From Ptychodera flava (lineage: Eukaryota > Hemichordata > Enteropneusta > Ptychoderidae): a stretch of 64,000 bases of DNA. The notes below the pieces were generated by a model. The model saw nothing but the letters and a program-made list of their open reading frames with translations. It did no database searches and was not told the origin of the DNA. Both the position numbers and the translations under genes were made by a program. The stretch lies in NCBI RefSeq assembly GCF_041260155.1, contig NC_091948.1, positions 5,331,001-5,395,000 of the forward strand, in the 5' to 3' direction. Below, in pieces: positions 34,402 through 48,914 of this stretch (position 1 is the first letter of the stretch; the number at the start of each line of letters is the position of its first letter).

Positions 34402-37049
34402 AGCACGGTAATCCACTGCCATTGATGTACACGGGTAATGAATGATTCAGCGGTAAACCACAGCTCATCGTCCATTTTTATAATGTTGGCTGTTTTAGAA
34501 GCCAAGTAAACTTGCACAAACGCGTTGAGTGATTTGTAGATTGTAGAAGTTTAAGCCAACACTACTTGTTTGCATGCTACAAACAGATGTATTGAAAGTT
34601 TTGCCAGAATACACAAATGGTCCCTTATGACGTCATCTTGCGGGTGAAAGGTTGCGCATGGTTCCATCAGGTCGAAGAGAGGTGCTCTGAAGAGAGCGTA
34701 CGTACACAAGACAACACAATTTGAAAGTTTGTCCAGCTCAAATATAATCGATTCAGCGGTGACCGCCACAACCACACAGTGCATGATTTTGTCCAAATAA
34801 ACTTACAAGAAGTTAGCATGTTTCATTAGGCTTTTAAAACACAAAACTCTTACATGACTCTTTTTTGAGTTGGGTGAGATGCGATGAGAGCAGTTTATAT
34901 TTATCGGCACTTTCACGTCCCAAATACAGTTACATGCACCAATTGTCGTAGTGGTTGTCGGTCCTGGAATTCAGGTGATAACGTCGACAACTTATGTAGG
35001 CTTGAGGCACATATAATTCTTGCATATTGTGAAGAGACTAAATGCAAGGAGAAAAAGTAATGAAGAGTTGACTACTTCGTCCATAAATAACTTTACCGGC
35101 GTCCAGCGTTCACTGAAAGTGTTTTCTGCCCCAGTTGTGCACTCACATTTTATCTAACGCACAACCAAATAGGAATGATATAAGTACCACTGACTTACCG
35201 TGTGAGTATAGGAATGGGCAAGCAACACCTTTATAAACATCTTACATGTTTCACTAAAATTATGAAGAAAAAAAGCTGGTACGTATCTTTCTTTCCTTGC
35301 CTTCCTTCATGTGGGACTATTTCAGACCCATTTTAATCCCCTTTTCATTTCTCCATCGCCTGTTTGGTGGCGCACTTACATGTGCCCATGCATTCGGTCA
35401 AAGGGGGAGTCACACAAAACACTGCGAAATGTTAAAGTTTTACCATTTTCGCAATATTAAGAAAATTATATTTTTTGACATGTTCCACAAATATCGCATT
35501 TTCCTTGAAAATGTACTGTATTCTCTCCCGAGTTAAGTCCCTTTTTATCACCGAATAATTTGTCGTTAACTTTATTGGGATAACAATGGACAAGGCACCA
35601 CATTGTGGTTGAACTCCTATAATACTTTAAAGATAAAGAAACGAGTTTGAAGTAAAAGCTTTCTATTAAGTCCGACTTCGATCGGAAAGACGATATGTAA
35701 GGGCATTTTCACCAAAGGTGCATACCAAAACAAAATTCAATTGACCCCATGTTATTACATGTTGACCCCCATCAACGCTTGTCTAGCCAAAATTTCTCCC
35801 TGGGAACACAATTATACTGGATTTTTTGGAGGCATTTGCTCACCTCAACGTTTCTTTCTCCCAACGGCAGGAGGTGTGAAATTTCAGAGTCAACTGGACC
35901 CTGTACATTCGCTCACGTATGGGACTGCGGACAGAGTTCATCAAAGTTCAGTGCAGCTTTACAGCGTTTTCCCTTCACGTTTTGGTCAATCCTCAGACTT
36001 CACAATACCAGAGTAATAAACTTGTGTCGTGAGGTAGAATCTTGAAAGGTGAACATGTGTACAAACATACTTGCCAATATATGAACAAAAAACACGACGA
36101 AGGAAATCAAGAGTAAACAAACAACGTAAAAATTATCACAAACACATTGTTCCGCGTATTTCAGAAATCTCACTTGATGCTTTGGAGTTCTCGTCCGATC
36201 ACAGCACTAAAACAACAGCAAGAACTCTAAACGGATTACGGCTTTATCGACTTAGCGACTTCCCAATCCTTACCGTTGCGAGACAAGCTGTACCACTATC
36301 CAAATTTACATTGCAAGGGCCACATGTGCGAGTAATAAATAACAAAAATTCTTCTAGATTTCTCCTAGACGTTTTCCTGAGCCGAAATACTGCCACGTCT
36401 GTCGTGGTGCAAACGTGATCAGTAAACTTGTCTGTAACAGTTTAAAAATTCCTTCGGTGTCAAGTAGCTTGCCATGCCAATGGAGCTAGGAACTTTCCTT
36501 TTGCCCCCTTCGCAGCCTCTGTTTCAACAGCTGTTTCGATATTTTGGTTTGGACACGATCGACACGCGAATTGTCGTGGGGTTAGTTATTGTTCGTGACT
36601 TGAAACACGATCTGTCTGTAGCATTGATGTTTACGCAAAATTTGGTATAACCAAGCTCTGATTTGAATTGATAAAATCGATTGATAAACGTTTCATTGTC
36701 GTCTAATAGATATTGCTGCGCACAGAAAGTGTTTCAAAATTGTTTGTTCGACTTATATAGGTATTGCGATCACCGTCGCACTCACTAATGCGCCATGGGA
36801 TAGGTCACTTGTCTCCATGGGAACCACGCAAGTGAATTTGTTTTCTTAATACATTTTAACAGCCTATTCCTCGGAACGCTTGCCCTTAGAATTAGACAAA
36901 TGTTCTATGGTTTTCTGCAAAAAGTATTTTAAAAGAACTAAAGGCACGTATTCTGTAATTCCATTAAAATCATTACGTCACTAGCAAGTTATCCTCTTTA
37001 GGAAGGCGTACCTTTTCATTACAAGAATTTTTCATTTATGGGGCTGAGA

Positions 37050-37052
<3 letters not shown>
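34402..37052. other. Non-coding stretch
   Basis: Overlapping open frames at 35741-36418 in different registers have no recognisable domain. I see no gene. Confidence 0.5.
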
Positions 37053-37099
<47 letters not shown>

Positions 37100-37108
37100 T
37101 GTGGTGTG
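37053..37108. repeat. GT microsatellite
   Basis: About 27 GT units with one GTAT interruption. Confidence 0.95.
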
Positions 37109-37274
37109 TCTGTACTATAGTCTAATGTTCAGAGAAACATGTGAGAATAGGCATAAATAAAGTTAGCTTCGTCTTCACTCACATTACAGATCATTTGAAC
37201 GTAAAAATCATAATTTTTTTCTGATCAACAACTTGTTTGATGAAACGATAGAAAATCTTAACTTTTAACCCTCC

Positions 37275-37455
37275 CGTATTTGTGAAAATCAAAACTTTGA
37301 TTTCTCCCTTAAGCTTAGAGAGATCACAGAAGATGGCGGTCATTTTTAATTTCAAACAAGCTTATCGGTAAATATCTGGTAATGTGTTTATCTCTGATTC
37401 CAAATCTTGCACTGTGACCCCCACATTATTTTATTGATTATGAAAGAGGGTAGTT
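37275..37455 (-). mobile_element. Family A fragment A8
   Basis: Partial reverse copy recognised by agagatcacagaagatggcg, taaatatctggtaatgtgtt and cactgtgacccccacatta. Termini were not identified. Confidence 0.45.
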
Positions 37456-40400
37456 TACAGGTTCTGCAAAGAGAAGATGAGCGTAGTAGTGTGTTCCATT
37501 CCAAGAACCGTTCATAGGGTTTCTTGTAATCGTGAGTCTAAGAGCACGGTACACTTTGTCTGCTGATTCGTGTCCCATATCTCCTATACGACTTTACAGC
37601 GAAGGAGTCTTGGGTAAGGGGAAAGACTGTTTACACAAATGCTGCAATCCTTGCGATGGAAACTGGTGTGAGAAAGGTATAGTTAGCGTGATGAAATCAC
37701 GTTATTGGTCTCGTCAAAACCGCCATGCAGATCAGAGTAAATGCGCTTACCATAGCATAAAAAATATTGTTCGAAAAAAGAGGTAATTTGAAGTGTTTAT
37801 GAAGAATGGGTGCCGTATGGGTCTCCTATCTTGTGAAGAGGACATTTGATAATTTACGGGGCGAAAGGATGTATGCTGTTCAAGAAGTTCAGCAATCTTT
37901 GTTTGTTATTCTGGCGAACCACTTTCGTTCTAATTTTTAACCCCCAAAGAAGTCAACAACTTGAGGCATGTGTTGGCATTACCTTGACTCCATGATGCCT
38001 GCCGTACTCTCATAAACGAAGACAACAACAACAACACAGCGCTGGTTTTATAATTCTAATACGTACTTAAAGCATTGGTACATGAGCGTCTGGGGTTAAA
38101 GTAATAGAAAACTGGTCGATGAACTTCTACTATACGCAACTCAACTGGTCATTGTACTTTTTAGTGAAAGATAGACGGTGTGTAGTTTTAACTAAGCACC
38201 GCCGCAGTAGCTAGCATTATAGACCTTCAATGTTGTCGTTAAATGAGTATGTGTATACAATACAAAGAACAAACAGAGGAAAGGAATTTTATTCCAATTT
38301 CGATTAATATGAACCTGTTGGGAGGTTAGGTGTGTCAATATGTTGACTTTTAAGGTTGCGTAAGTTACACTATCGGCTCTTTTCAATCGAGTTCACAAAA
38401 TTGCACAAAAATTAATTCGTATCCCACTCCTATTGTCACCTCTCTGTATTTTTATTGGCTTCCATGTTCATACACGGGAGCTGCTGTTACATCACTTTCG
38501 ATCTCTCGGTCGATATTTATCTCAACGATGGAGCAATACGTAAAGAAATGGCAATTGATTGGTAAGGCTCTTTGGAGAGGATGGAGTTTTCATAAATGTA
38601 ACCATGTTTCAGAAAAGGTCAAGCTGACAAAAAGTGACTGTGAAAGTGACATTGATACAAGATGATTGTGGTCGATGTATATTGCACGCATGCACCTAAG
38701 ATATATTTACATAAAGTCAACACCACACCACCACACAGGATGAAAATTTTCGATCGTCTTAGATATCATACTGCCGTCATTAGCATTCTTATCTAATTTG
38801 CATATTGAACATTTTTTCCCGATTCGGCAGATCTACTTTGTTAAATACTGTACGAGGATGAATGTGGAATATTCAGAAGAAGCTCAGGCCTTGAAACTGA
38901 TCACTAGTCTACAAACCGAAAGAAGTTACGCAAAAGTTTGGCAAACCATATATCATGGTTGACTTTTTTAATCGATTATAGAGTGGTACCGTTTGATCGT
39001 AGATTAGTCAATAATTTAAATATTTCAAGACCTTTGCAATTAGTGGAATATTCCTCAAACATTTGAACCTACAACAGAGATCGGGTGCAGAGCTGATGTA
39101 ATTTGGTGGTTTGACTCGTACAAAGTAAATTAGTTGTCATTTGATTGTTTCAGACTAAGTGTGCTATCCCCACAATACAGCATGCTGTCACACAAGTGAT
39201 CCAGCGCCATCAGTCCCTCTCAGATGCAAAACGACTGAACATTCAGAAAAGATATGGTATATCTTGCAATGTAGGTCCTATAGCGTTACTATTCATGATT
39301 TTCGATGAAGTTTGACTCGCCCTTGAAAACAAGAAAAACAAAATCAAACTGACAAAGTCCACAGTTACTAACTTTCAATTTTCGAGAAGGCTTCTGCGAT
39401 TAAATAACAGTTGATTTTGGTGATAAAGTTGCATTTCAAATTGATTTAACACCATCTACGGTCACAATTCTGAGCTTTCGCTAAGATGGAGAGGTGGCGA
39501 ACCTGTCCATGCCAGATCATGAGTTGAATCAAATCATTTGAACCAACCTTTAATACCGCCCACCAAACAAACGCTGTTGTTTTGCTTCTTCCGATCAATT
39601 AAACAATTAGTGACGAAAACAATCCAGGGGGTGGTTCGTGGAGGTTATAGTAGGTCCCTTTACGCATTGGGAAAAAACAGCAAGTCCAATCATAGGAGGC
39701 GTTACCCCTATCAACCTAGCTCAGGGCAGGTGGCAAGGTTCGAATGTCTGACCGTGTTTGGTCTGGGTCGGCGTGACTGACTTGGCCAAGTTATTTCCCG
39801 GCTGTTGCAAGTACAAGTGAGATCGGCAAGGTAAGGCATCCATTTCAGTAAAGTATTGCACGTAAAGTAAATGCTTCACTTGATGGGAAAGTAGCTGTTC
39901 TCACAGCTCTGCCTAGTGAAGCACTTCCTCTTCGCGAGAATTGTCATACAAATTGAAACATTTTATTTAATACGATGGAAACCCTTTTAATCAACAATTT
40001 TACATTCAAAGTATTGATGAAGGTTTCACTAGATAAACTATATTGAGAAAGATCGATGTGTTTTCAAGCAAATTAGTTGATGCGCGATGCCACTCATTAT
40101 CCAAACTTTGGCGTGATGAATCAAGCGTTTATCCTGACAAACTCGATTGACTTCTAAATAAAATCCACTCCAAAGTGTTTTCTTTTTAAATCATCAATCT
40201 GTCCTCAAATCCCTGTAGGCTGTTTACGTGGTGTAAGTCCTTTGTTTTCCTTTGAAAAGTTTTATCCAGTCAACAAGTTTGTTATGAGACAAAGCTGAGA
40301 AATAAACCGCGCGTTGCCTTTTCATGTTTTATTATATAATTATCTCTCAAAAATGGCAAACCTGCGACTAAGGTACGGTTAATCAATATATTTTAACATT

Positions 40401-41629
40401 CAAGTCACTTTTATTGTTTCATATTTGAAGTTTAAGAGAACTGAACAAAGCTTTTTCTTTTTGGTGTCGATAAGGCGACTTTGATAAATGCCGTCTCATG
40501 GTCAGCGATGCACCTTCAATTTTCTCAGTCACGAGTTTTTATGTTGTCTTTTTCAAAATTTGCCCTCGACCTTTTTTTTTTCCAAACGAGTGCGTTTCTT
40601 GTTAAAATAGATATTTCAACGGTAACGTACATTTAGTGCCCGAAAGACGCATATCTGTGATTATTACCATGACTACCGCTGCTTTAATTTCTCTTTCTCA
40701 CTTGTTCCTGTTTGTTAACGCGTCTGTGTTACTGTTTCCTTACCTGCAAGCGTTAGTGTACTATATGCCTGTAGCCAATCGCCAAGGACAATAATCAAGT
40801 CTGACCTTGGTCAATTATTGCTGTAAAATCACCCTTTAAATCATGGGTCCTCAAGCGGGGTTCTCTGAACGTTCTGTGCATTTAAAAGAAATTGTAAGTC
40901 ATGGTCACGTAAAAATGGCTATCCTGATGTAGTTGGACTCGCCCAAGGTCGGTAGATTAAAAATGTAAAGTCGCTACAGAGGAGTCTGCGCAGTAGACTG
41001 GATAGGTCAAAGCGAACTCAGTCTAACTCAACCGCATCCAAACGTAACCAAAGAGTTTGTAATGTTACAAGCATATACACGATATGTTTGATTGATGACT
41101 AAAATCTCGGAATTGAATAAAGTCTGTCATGTAGACTGATTTAAAATATCAACTTCCTAATCAATGTAACTGATGGGGTTCCTTTACACAATATCGTTGA
41201 TCTGTGATAGAAATTTGCTTTATTGAATACATTTAGCATGCAATGAACATATGCCCCCCCTCAAACTCATGTAGTCGATTCCTCTTTTGTACGTATCCCT
41301 TGTCAGGCTATTGCCCGAACTCGCAAAAATGACAGGGATAGAAATTTGAATCCGTGTTGTTCTTCAGTTAGACGCTCCAACGTTTACACGGATTCAATGG
41401 CCACATCGTTTTCTTTACACTATAATTAAAACAACGAAGTTCCCGATATCTTGAAAAAAACATTATGTAGGACTAATGTATTTCAAAGGCATGTTGTGGC
41501 GATTTGCATTTAATCTATGAACTTTCTTTGCAACTTTTCTCTGTCCTCAATCTGTATTCATACAGTTCACCATCGTTCGTTCTATCTCAGTTTCTGTTCT
41601 CTCTCTTCTGTATAGTCAGCCTGCATCAC
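37456..41629. other. Non-coding stretch
   Basis: No exon, RNA gene or known repeat recognised. A ggttcgaa B-box-like hit near 39738 lacks the rest of a tRNA. Confidence 0.5.
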
Positions 41630-41733
41630 TGTCGCCGACTCCATCGTCGTCCCCATCATCATCATCGTTGTCGCCATCATCATTATCATCATCAGCACCA
41701 CCACCATCACCACCATCATCATCATCATCATTA
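41630..41733. repeat. CAT/CAC-rich trinucleotide tract
   Basis: Degenerate CAT, CAC and CGT repeats give a spurious poly-His frame on the plus strand and poly-Asp on the minus strand. Confidence 0.85.
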
Positions 41734-42773
41734 ACACGATCGTACCAAAATACAAAAGGCTTGCGTCTGTTAAGTACTCTGTTTTCCCATATGCGTGATT
41801 TCGAGGTTGCGTTAATTTTCCGCAACTGCTGTAGGCAAGGCTTTACTGATTGTAGGCAATTTCACGCTCGTTATTGTTAATATAGGCTCAAATTTCAAAC
41901 AAAATTTAAAACATCTGTGTGTACATAACCACAGGGCAATTTTATCACTTCTATGTAATAACAAGTTGACGGGTCGCACTCTGTCGCTCCAGAGTTTTCG
42001 GCCCGCCGTTCTCGAATACCAGATCGCAGAAGGATGCAAGTTTTGGCCCTTGCGTTCTCTTTACGGTCAAGATTATGGTGGTGCACGAATTAGACGCTAA
42101 AAATTCACCTTTTTCACGAAAAATGCGATTTTTCCGTACTCTCGCGAGATCTCGCAATCTCACGCAGTGCTTTTAATTGCCTGTGCGCCCCCCGCCAGCC
42201 AAATTCCATTGACGGGACAAATTATCCAGCAAAATTGTATTTTCCGGGACAGAACTTTTATACTTTCTTAGGAGAGTCGTCGAAGAAACATCGCTCATCT
42301 TCATTGCTTATAACATTTTCTATCAGGTGACATTAATGCCGATTTCTCCGTCCACGTAGGACGATCGTCAGGATCGTGTCATAGGTTGATGGAATAGCCG
42401 ATGCACTTGTCCCCGACACTCACCCCTATTTGACACACGAGGTAAATTTGGCGAAATGAAAATTACAAATGATCCTAAGTTTCGCGTGTCCAGTATACCT
42501 AGCCACTTTCATTTAATCAAAATACTAATTAGTATTCTAATTATGATGTGAAAAATCCGAAATAAACGTAAATCAGCGTAAATGCAGTCAACAGGGACCA
42601 CGCTATGTCAGTGGGGTCAGTCACCCCCTGATGACGTTCAATCCATGCCAAAATTTTAACTTCGCTTGATAAAAGACGACCTTTCGGTAAAATTCGAGCG
42701 AAATGACTGAATCCACGATCCTTCCGGGCTCATACTGGTCCAAAATTCTGAAAATTATCGTACTCCCGTGAGG
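41734..42773. other. Non-coding stretch before the 1.8 kb element
   Basis: A CpG-containing patch near 42125-42170 (ctctcgcgagatctcgcaat). Nothing else recognised. Confidence 0.5.
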
Positions 42774-42781
42774 TAGAGAAG

Positions 42782-44605
42782 TATGGAAGACCGGTCACGA
42801 CATGCGACATGCGACCTGCGACTTCAAAACTGCGACCTGCGTCCCGCGAGTTTGAAACATGCGACCTGCGACTTCGGCATTTAGACCTACGTGTAACCTG
42901 CGACTTCACAACAGCGACCTGCGTGTTTGTCAAACTGCGACCTGCGACTTCACAACTGCGACATGTGACAACAACACGTAACGTTTCATGGTGTTTTCCT
43001 CAGTATTAGATTGGAGGCGTCTTGCGTGAACTTTAATCCTTTGAGCGCCAAAGTCTATTTTTGTCCCCTTTATATAATAAACCCCTGTCAATTTTTCTCC
43101 AATTTTTGCAAAAAAATTGGGAAAAACCTGTAGCCAATGAAATGTGATGTCGATTTGGTCCAAAATTATCAAAAAATTACAGAAAAATCATACAATTGGT
43201 AAAATTTTGCACTAAAATTTTGGTGGGAGAAAATTACAGCGCTCAAAGGGTAAAACGTGGAAAGGAGATTTAACGTTCAACATCGATCAATTAATAAGCC
43301 ATTGCTTTCGCTTTGGTAAATCGTTCACCAAGTCTGGCAAAACTCAATTCATGTACACACCAGTTCACTCATTTTCATCTGGAGAGATAATTTTATGACG
43401 GAAATGTTGACAGTCCGTGTTAATGCATGGAAAATAATATGCTACGTGATAGGCATTTATATGTTTATATTATAATTTCAAATTATTTTAGATATTCTTC
43501 GTCTGCCTTACTTCGCTTCTTTCCTTATGTTATCGACAAACTTTTTGATTTTTAGAAATCTCTGGTATTTATCCTCATTTCACTGTGGTATAACCATCTA
43601 GCTGTCTGTTTAATTCATCAGTTGTCCCCCCCCCCCGTATCATAACTGCGTCAGTGTCATTGCAAACATTCGAATTTTCAGTTATTGTCGTTCATTTTCT
43701 AACATTTCCAATTTTGTTCAAATTCTCTAGTGATTGATCATCGGATGTTGCCATCTTTTCGTCTAATTTCATTTTTACTTTTCGTCAAAAAATCGAATTG
43801 ATCCAACTTTTGTTCTGTTGGAAAAATAAAAATATTCTTACTGGTTAACTTCGGACTACATTTGTCTACACAAATAACATATGCAAAGTAAAGCAGTTAA
43901 AATAATACTGATATTGACAGAAGTGCAAACATATTTGCTAACCATGAATAGCCAGAGACCGACTCAAGTTCTTTATAGATAACGCGAGTTAAAACTGTAA
44001 AACAGGACATAATTAAACCCTCCTACAATCCTATTTTCAGTCTTTAAGCCTAATATGTACATACTATAATATGTACATATTATTTTTTGTGTGTATATAA
44101 TATTTTAGATCATGTAGGCAGAAAAGTTCCAGAAACTATTAAACACTGATGTAGACGTTTAAAACCCTATTGCTATTGCATTATTTCAGATCGGTTTGCC
44201 TTTCGTAAGAAGGAAAATAAATTTGTGCTCTTCGTTTGTGGAATTCTCTACCGTCACAGCTTCATGCACTTCTATCGCTGGTTGAATTCTTTCGCTGGCC
44301 GATTTTTGCGTAGGCCAGCGGTGCGAAAATAATGCTCTGGTCGCGAGAATGCGGTAAACCATAGTGCAATGGTGTCCCTCGTGTTTTTCAGGCTCGTGTT
44401 CAGAGCAATGGTGCGAACAAATCAAGACTGATATCGCAGTTTGACAAACACGCAGGACGCAGGTCGCTGTTGTGAAGTCGCAGGTTAGGCCTACACCTTG
44501 GTCTAAATGCCGAAGTCGCAGGTCGTATGTTTCAAACTCGCAGGACGCAGGTCGCAGTTTTGAAGTCGCAGGTCGCATGTCGCATGTCGTGACCGGTCTT
44601 CCATA
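42782..44605. mobile_element. 1.8 kb element with long inverted ends made of a tandem motif
   Basis: The left arm (42782-42940) and right arm (44434-44605) are about 90 percent alike in inverted orientation, starting tatggaagaccggtcacgac. Both arms are built of repeats of GCGACCTGCGACTTC-like units. A direct repeat TAGAGAAG lies at 42774-42781 and 44604-44611, overlapping the right end by two bases; GAGAAG gives an exact 6 bp duplication. The interior carries the family C copy and no recognisable transposase. Open frames across the arms reflect repeat composition. Confidence 0.72.
43033..43254 (-). mobile_element. Family C copy C2, inside the 42782-44605 element
   Basis: Reverse copy: TTAA TCCTTTGAGCGCC opens and gcgctcaaaggg then taaa closes it. 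The interior contains tccaaaattatcaaaaaatt and aaaattttggtggga. It lies just inside the left inverted repeat of a larger element. Confidence 0.65.
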
Positions 44606-46279
44606 GAGAAGAAATATCCTCTCTGCGACTTGCGCGGGTAGTTTTCCCACTGGTTTTAAGGTCAAAAAAATTTCGCTACAAGGTGAGTGTAAATCGCGCA
44701 TTGCTGCTCGCTGCATCTGTCTAACCGGGGAATGGCTACGCGTTCCGTATGCGCTCTACACAGATTCCGATTAAGACTAATCTGGTCCCGTCGCCTGTGT
44801 TTTTCTCGGCAGCAGTAACTGGCCGGCCGTCACATGGCCATGTGTCACCGCGTTCACCTAACGACTGTAACGATCTGATCTACTACCACTAATGCGACAG
44901 TCTACTGAAGATTACTCCTTCAATTTGCTCTGCTTTGATTTTTATATGGAAAAATATGCCCATTGACTTGAAGCAAGTCTAGATTAAGATGTGCAGACTC
45001 ACACACTAATCCACTTTTACGCAATCCGTGAAATCATACTTACACTCGCATTTCAGGTTTTCACAAATGCAATAAATCACCAGATTTTCTTCGAGTTAAA
45101 CTAAATTTGATCCAAATATTGTGGAAATGTCAGTTTTATGTAAAGTTTTGGTGCTTCCTAAATTGATGAGTGGGTGTTCATGTAATTTGCATCTACATGG
45201 CGAAATTACAAGATAGATATTTTCTAACCCTAGCTGACTGTTCATGTACAGCATGCACGCATGTACTGTAGGATTACGCATTGCTAGTACTTTCATGCAT
45301 GTGAAGTGAACTGATATGGATCCTTAGAGTCTCTGGCGATCACCATAGGTGCAGGTGGTTGCAGTGGTGGTAGACTGTCAAGTTAGATAAAATCCATTCA
45401 TAGGTTCAATGCCTCTATTTTCAGCTGAATTTATGTATATCAGGATATCAGAAAAATGATCTATGTACGTTCACTTTTTTAACGCATGTATCTCACAAAA
45501 TATGGTGAGTTATATGTAGAATTTAGAGCAAAACCTGTAAAACAAGTGAAAGTTATAGGATAAGGGGTTTGGAAAATGGGTAGGTCGGATTACCTACTGA
45601 GTAAAAATGTACATTTTGTTACCAGTTTTAATATGACAGGAAACATAAGCAAATATAAGAGTCATTGTCATTAACTTAGGTTTTAATGAATTGATCATTT
45701 TTCAACATTAAATGTTATAACAAATTACAACTTTAGCTCACAAAAAACAACATGATGACGACGCAATGATTGAATGAGGGAAAGTTCTGACACATTTCCA
45801 TGAAATTCAGGATAGATATTTGTACTGTCGTTTGTTGATAGTTATAATTTTCAACACGTCTGTATCATTTCAAGTCATACATACAACGCTTGACTCGTTC
45901 CTTCAGCAATGACTCACACTTCAATCTTTGCATAATTCATTCTTCAACACATAAGTCACTTTTCTTTAGCTATGGTACCTCCTCTCTCTCGAAAGAAATT
46001 ATGAAACCTTTAATATCTAGAAAAATGTAGCAAATAGTGTTGTTTACAACATTCATGAATATGCAGACAAAAATCAGTAGATGAAATTTTGATTAATTCT
46101 AGATCTAGACATGTATATCATTGATATAAGAAATATACCAGTGTATCCAGAAATACCAAGTGTACAAATATAGTGTGAAATAAGTTTGGCATCTACTTGA
46201 ATTTTTAAGGGTGCCCAGAAATAAATATTAAATAAACATTATTTATTGCTTGGTATGCTTTTCACAAAACTGATGCAGA

Positions 46280-46300
46280 ATGAATGAATGAATGAATGAA
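46280..46300. repeat. GAAT tetranucleotide repeat
   Basis: Five copies of GAAT in a row. Confidence 0.85.
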
Positions 46301-46336
46301 GGTCAAGGTGACATTTTAGTATGATTTCGTGTAGCT

Positions 46337-46455
46337 GTGAATACCACGTTGTGGGCTACAGTTTGAAATAAGATAACGAAGGTGAAAATCAGCAAGCCGT
46401 AGATCTCAGACCCTATTTCAAACTTTGTCCCTCAGCTACAACATCATGTATTCAC
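46337..46455. repeat. Imperfect inverted repeat
   Basis: gtgaataccacgttgtggg with tttgaaataaga at the left is mirrored by ctatttcaaactttg and tcagctacaacatcatgtat-tcac at the right. Likely a small foldback relic. Confidence 0.45.
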
Positions 46456-48440
46456 CTGGAGATTCAAGAATCTCACCCATCTAAATCTAACCCTTCTAGC
46501 CACGAGTAATCTGAGCTCCACCAATAGGCTGAAGAGACATATTAGACACAAGATGCCGGAGAATCAAACTTCATCGCGGAAGGAATTGAGAAATAATCCT
46601 AAAATTCCCAACTCTTTCTGTATATTGAAAAACAATATAACTGTAAAAACCATTGAGAGCTTAATCATGTCATGGTCTCTAAACTAATTCTGGAAAACAG
46701 TTTACCCTCATTGCCTTTTTGGGAATGTGTAACTTTGTAGTCAACTTGCTGTGTATATTTCAGGCCAGATAAACACTTGTGTACTTGCGAGTGTAAAAGT
46801 GGCGTCATCCTCATACTCACTTCAGGGAAGGTATGAATTTTGAGTGTGAGATGCTGAGGTGTAATAGCTTCACTGACGGTCAGATCTGACTATTCCCGAC
46901 AGTACAAGCATCATATCATGCATTTCCAGTTATCTCTTACTCAAACACTGCTGCAACATAATCGGGAACTATTTCATTCAGCAGTGTTTTGCGAAGTATC
47001 ATGTAAGTTAAAGGAAAATATCATTTTAGGGTTTCCGGACCATTACACTGGGATAATTTGACACCGATATTTAGTTTGGTGTTTGTAGTGAGTTTGATTG
47101 TTTTTCATGGCGGTGCTATGAGCTACAGTCTCCGAGGACGTGTTGACACCATCTGTTGTTTACCACCCAGTATACGCACGTATGTAGCTGTAGAATATAC
47201 TGAACAGGACAGCGCCACCAAGATGCAACCCGGAGTTCGACAGCACCGACATTTATCGTTATAGCATATAGCATCTTTATGGGAGACTTGTCCAAATTCT
47301 GTGGGTCTATATATAGCTTAACTGAGTAAATTAGGGAATAAACTACAGCAAGCTATATGTAGCGTCGGTGGTGGTGTGAGTAACTACAGAGTACGCCTCA
47401 GGAACATACAAGACGAAAGCTACACACCCGGCAGAGTTGAAGACGCGTCTATTGGGCTAGTCTCCTATATTCATGAGGATCTGCCTTGCTTTCGTAAAAT
47501 CGAACTTAATTTTTTTTTAAACATAAAGCATTACCCAACAATTTCATTAGTTTTGCTGGTCAGGAGAAAGGGCAACACGAGTTTGCCCAGGGGAGGAGTT
47601 CCAAATCGTAACGGGAGGTCAGTTGCAGCACCTTAACACAGTTTACATTTTACTTACACGGAAAACACCTCTGCTTACAGTTTCTTGGAATACGCTTATT
47701 GGCCAGCCCTTGTTCAAACAGCGAAAATTGAACATACATTTATGATGAGCATAAGCCAGTGCATTTCAGGTATGAGGCAACAAGTACTCAATCAAAATTC
47801 TTTATGCAACTCTGTTAAAGGTGCTAACTCATTGTGTCCACTTTGTTCTGAGGCGAAATACAGATCGAATATCTTCATGATCTTACTAAACGTTTCTGTG
47901 TAACCCGATGGTTTTTTCATTTCAATTCTTTTTTTTCTGAGATCAATATCCAGGCGGGATTTGAAGATACATGTGACTTTAGGTCGATACATAAAAGTTA
48001 AGTTCAGTGTATAAAGCAAGATAACTTGATTCGAGCGGAATACCGGTTTCCTATCGTGTATAAAACACAGGCAGAAGAAAGCACCTCCTCACAGGAACGG
48101 AGATGTAACATGTTCGTTTACTTCACTTCAAGGTGCGATAACACAGTCAACACATCAAAATTTCAGGGAACAGCAATCCGATGAAGCCGGTAGTTGCTAC
48201 CTAATCCCGGTCTAAAAACTGAACAGCTATTAAAAAAGAAGATGGCTGTAATAAGGATAATTTAAAATTTATCATTCCGCACAAATGAAGGAAGAGGGAA
48301 AACATAAATATAGTGTACAGTTATTTGTGAACTTTAGAATCCATATTGCGTTACACTAAATTGTAAATCCTAACGATCATGGCCACTGAAATTAGTCTCA
48401 GGTTTGTAGACATTTCGGAAACACTGGTGCGACATTAAAG

Positions 48441-48550
<110 letters not shown>

Positions 48551-48914
48551 GGACGAGCACGAGCACAGATCATTTTGATGATGAAATGATCAATTTTAAT
48601 TTGATCAAGTTAATCTGTCGACTTGTATTTGAAGATAATTTGAAGCATAGATTTCCTTGACCTTAATTAAAGGGGCAACGCCGTCTGTCTATGGAATTTT
48701 CGTTTGATTAATTCATTAATATGAAATTGCGTGGCTTGCAGATACCAGATATGTTGTCGATATTTTGGTCCAATTTCTTCATATAAGTGATAAGACTATA
48801 CCCCAATGGTGAAACTTTAGAATACTGAGCCCACACGGAGCAATTTTTCTCAATAAATCCCAGGGGTCTAGTTAGCCTATTATTCTCAAAGTATGCCGCA
48901 TGTTTTGGTATGTT

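Noticed and set aside
39590..39800. tRNA- or SINE-like B-box (ggttcgaa) near 39738
   Set aside because: No matching A-box at the right distance, no cloverleaf and no A-rich tail were found.
41504..41825. Poly-His and poly-Asp open frames
   Set aside because: They are translations of the CAT/CAC trinucleotide tract on the two strands.
44186..44716. Minus-strand open frame of 176 codons
   Set aside because: It runs through the tandem-motif inverted arm of the 1.8 kb element. The mirrored frame at 42809-43009 has the same Arg/Pro/Thr composition, so it is a product of repeat composition and not of a gene.
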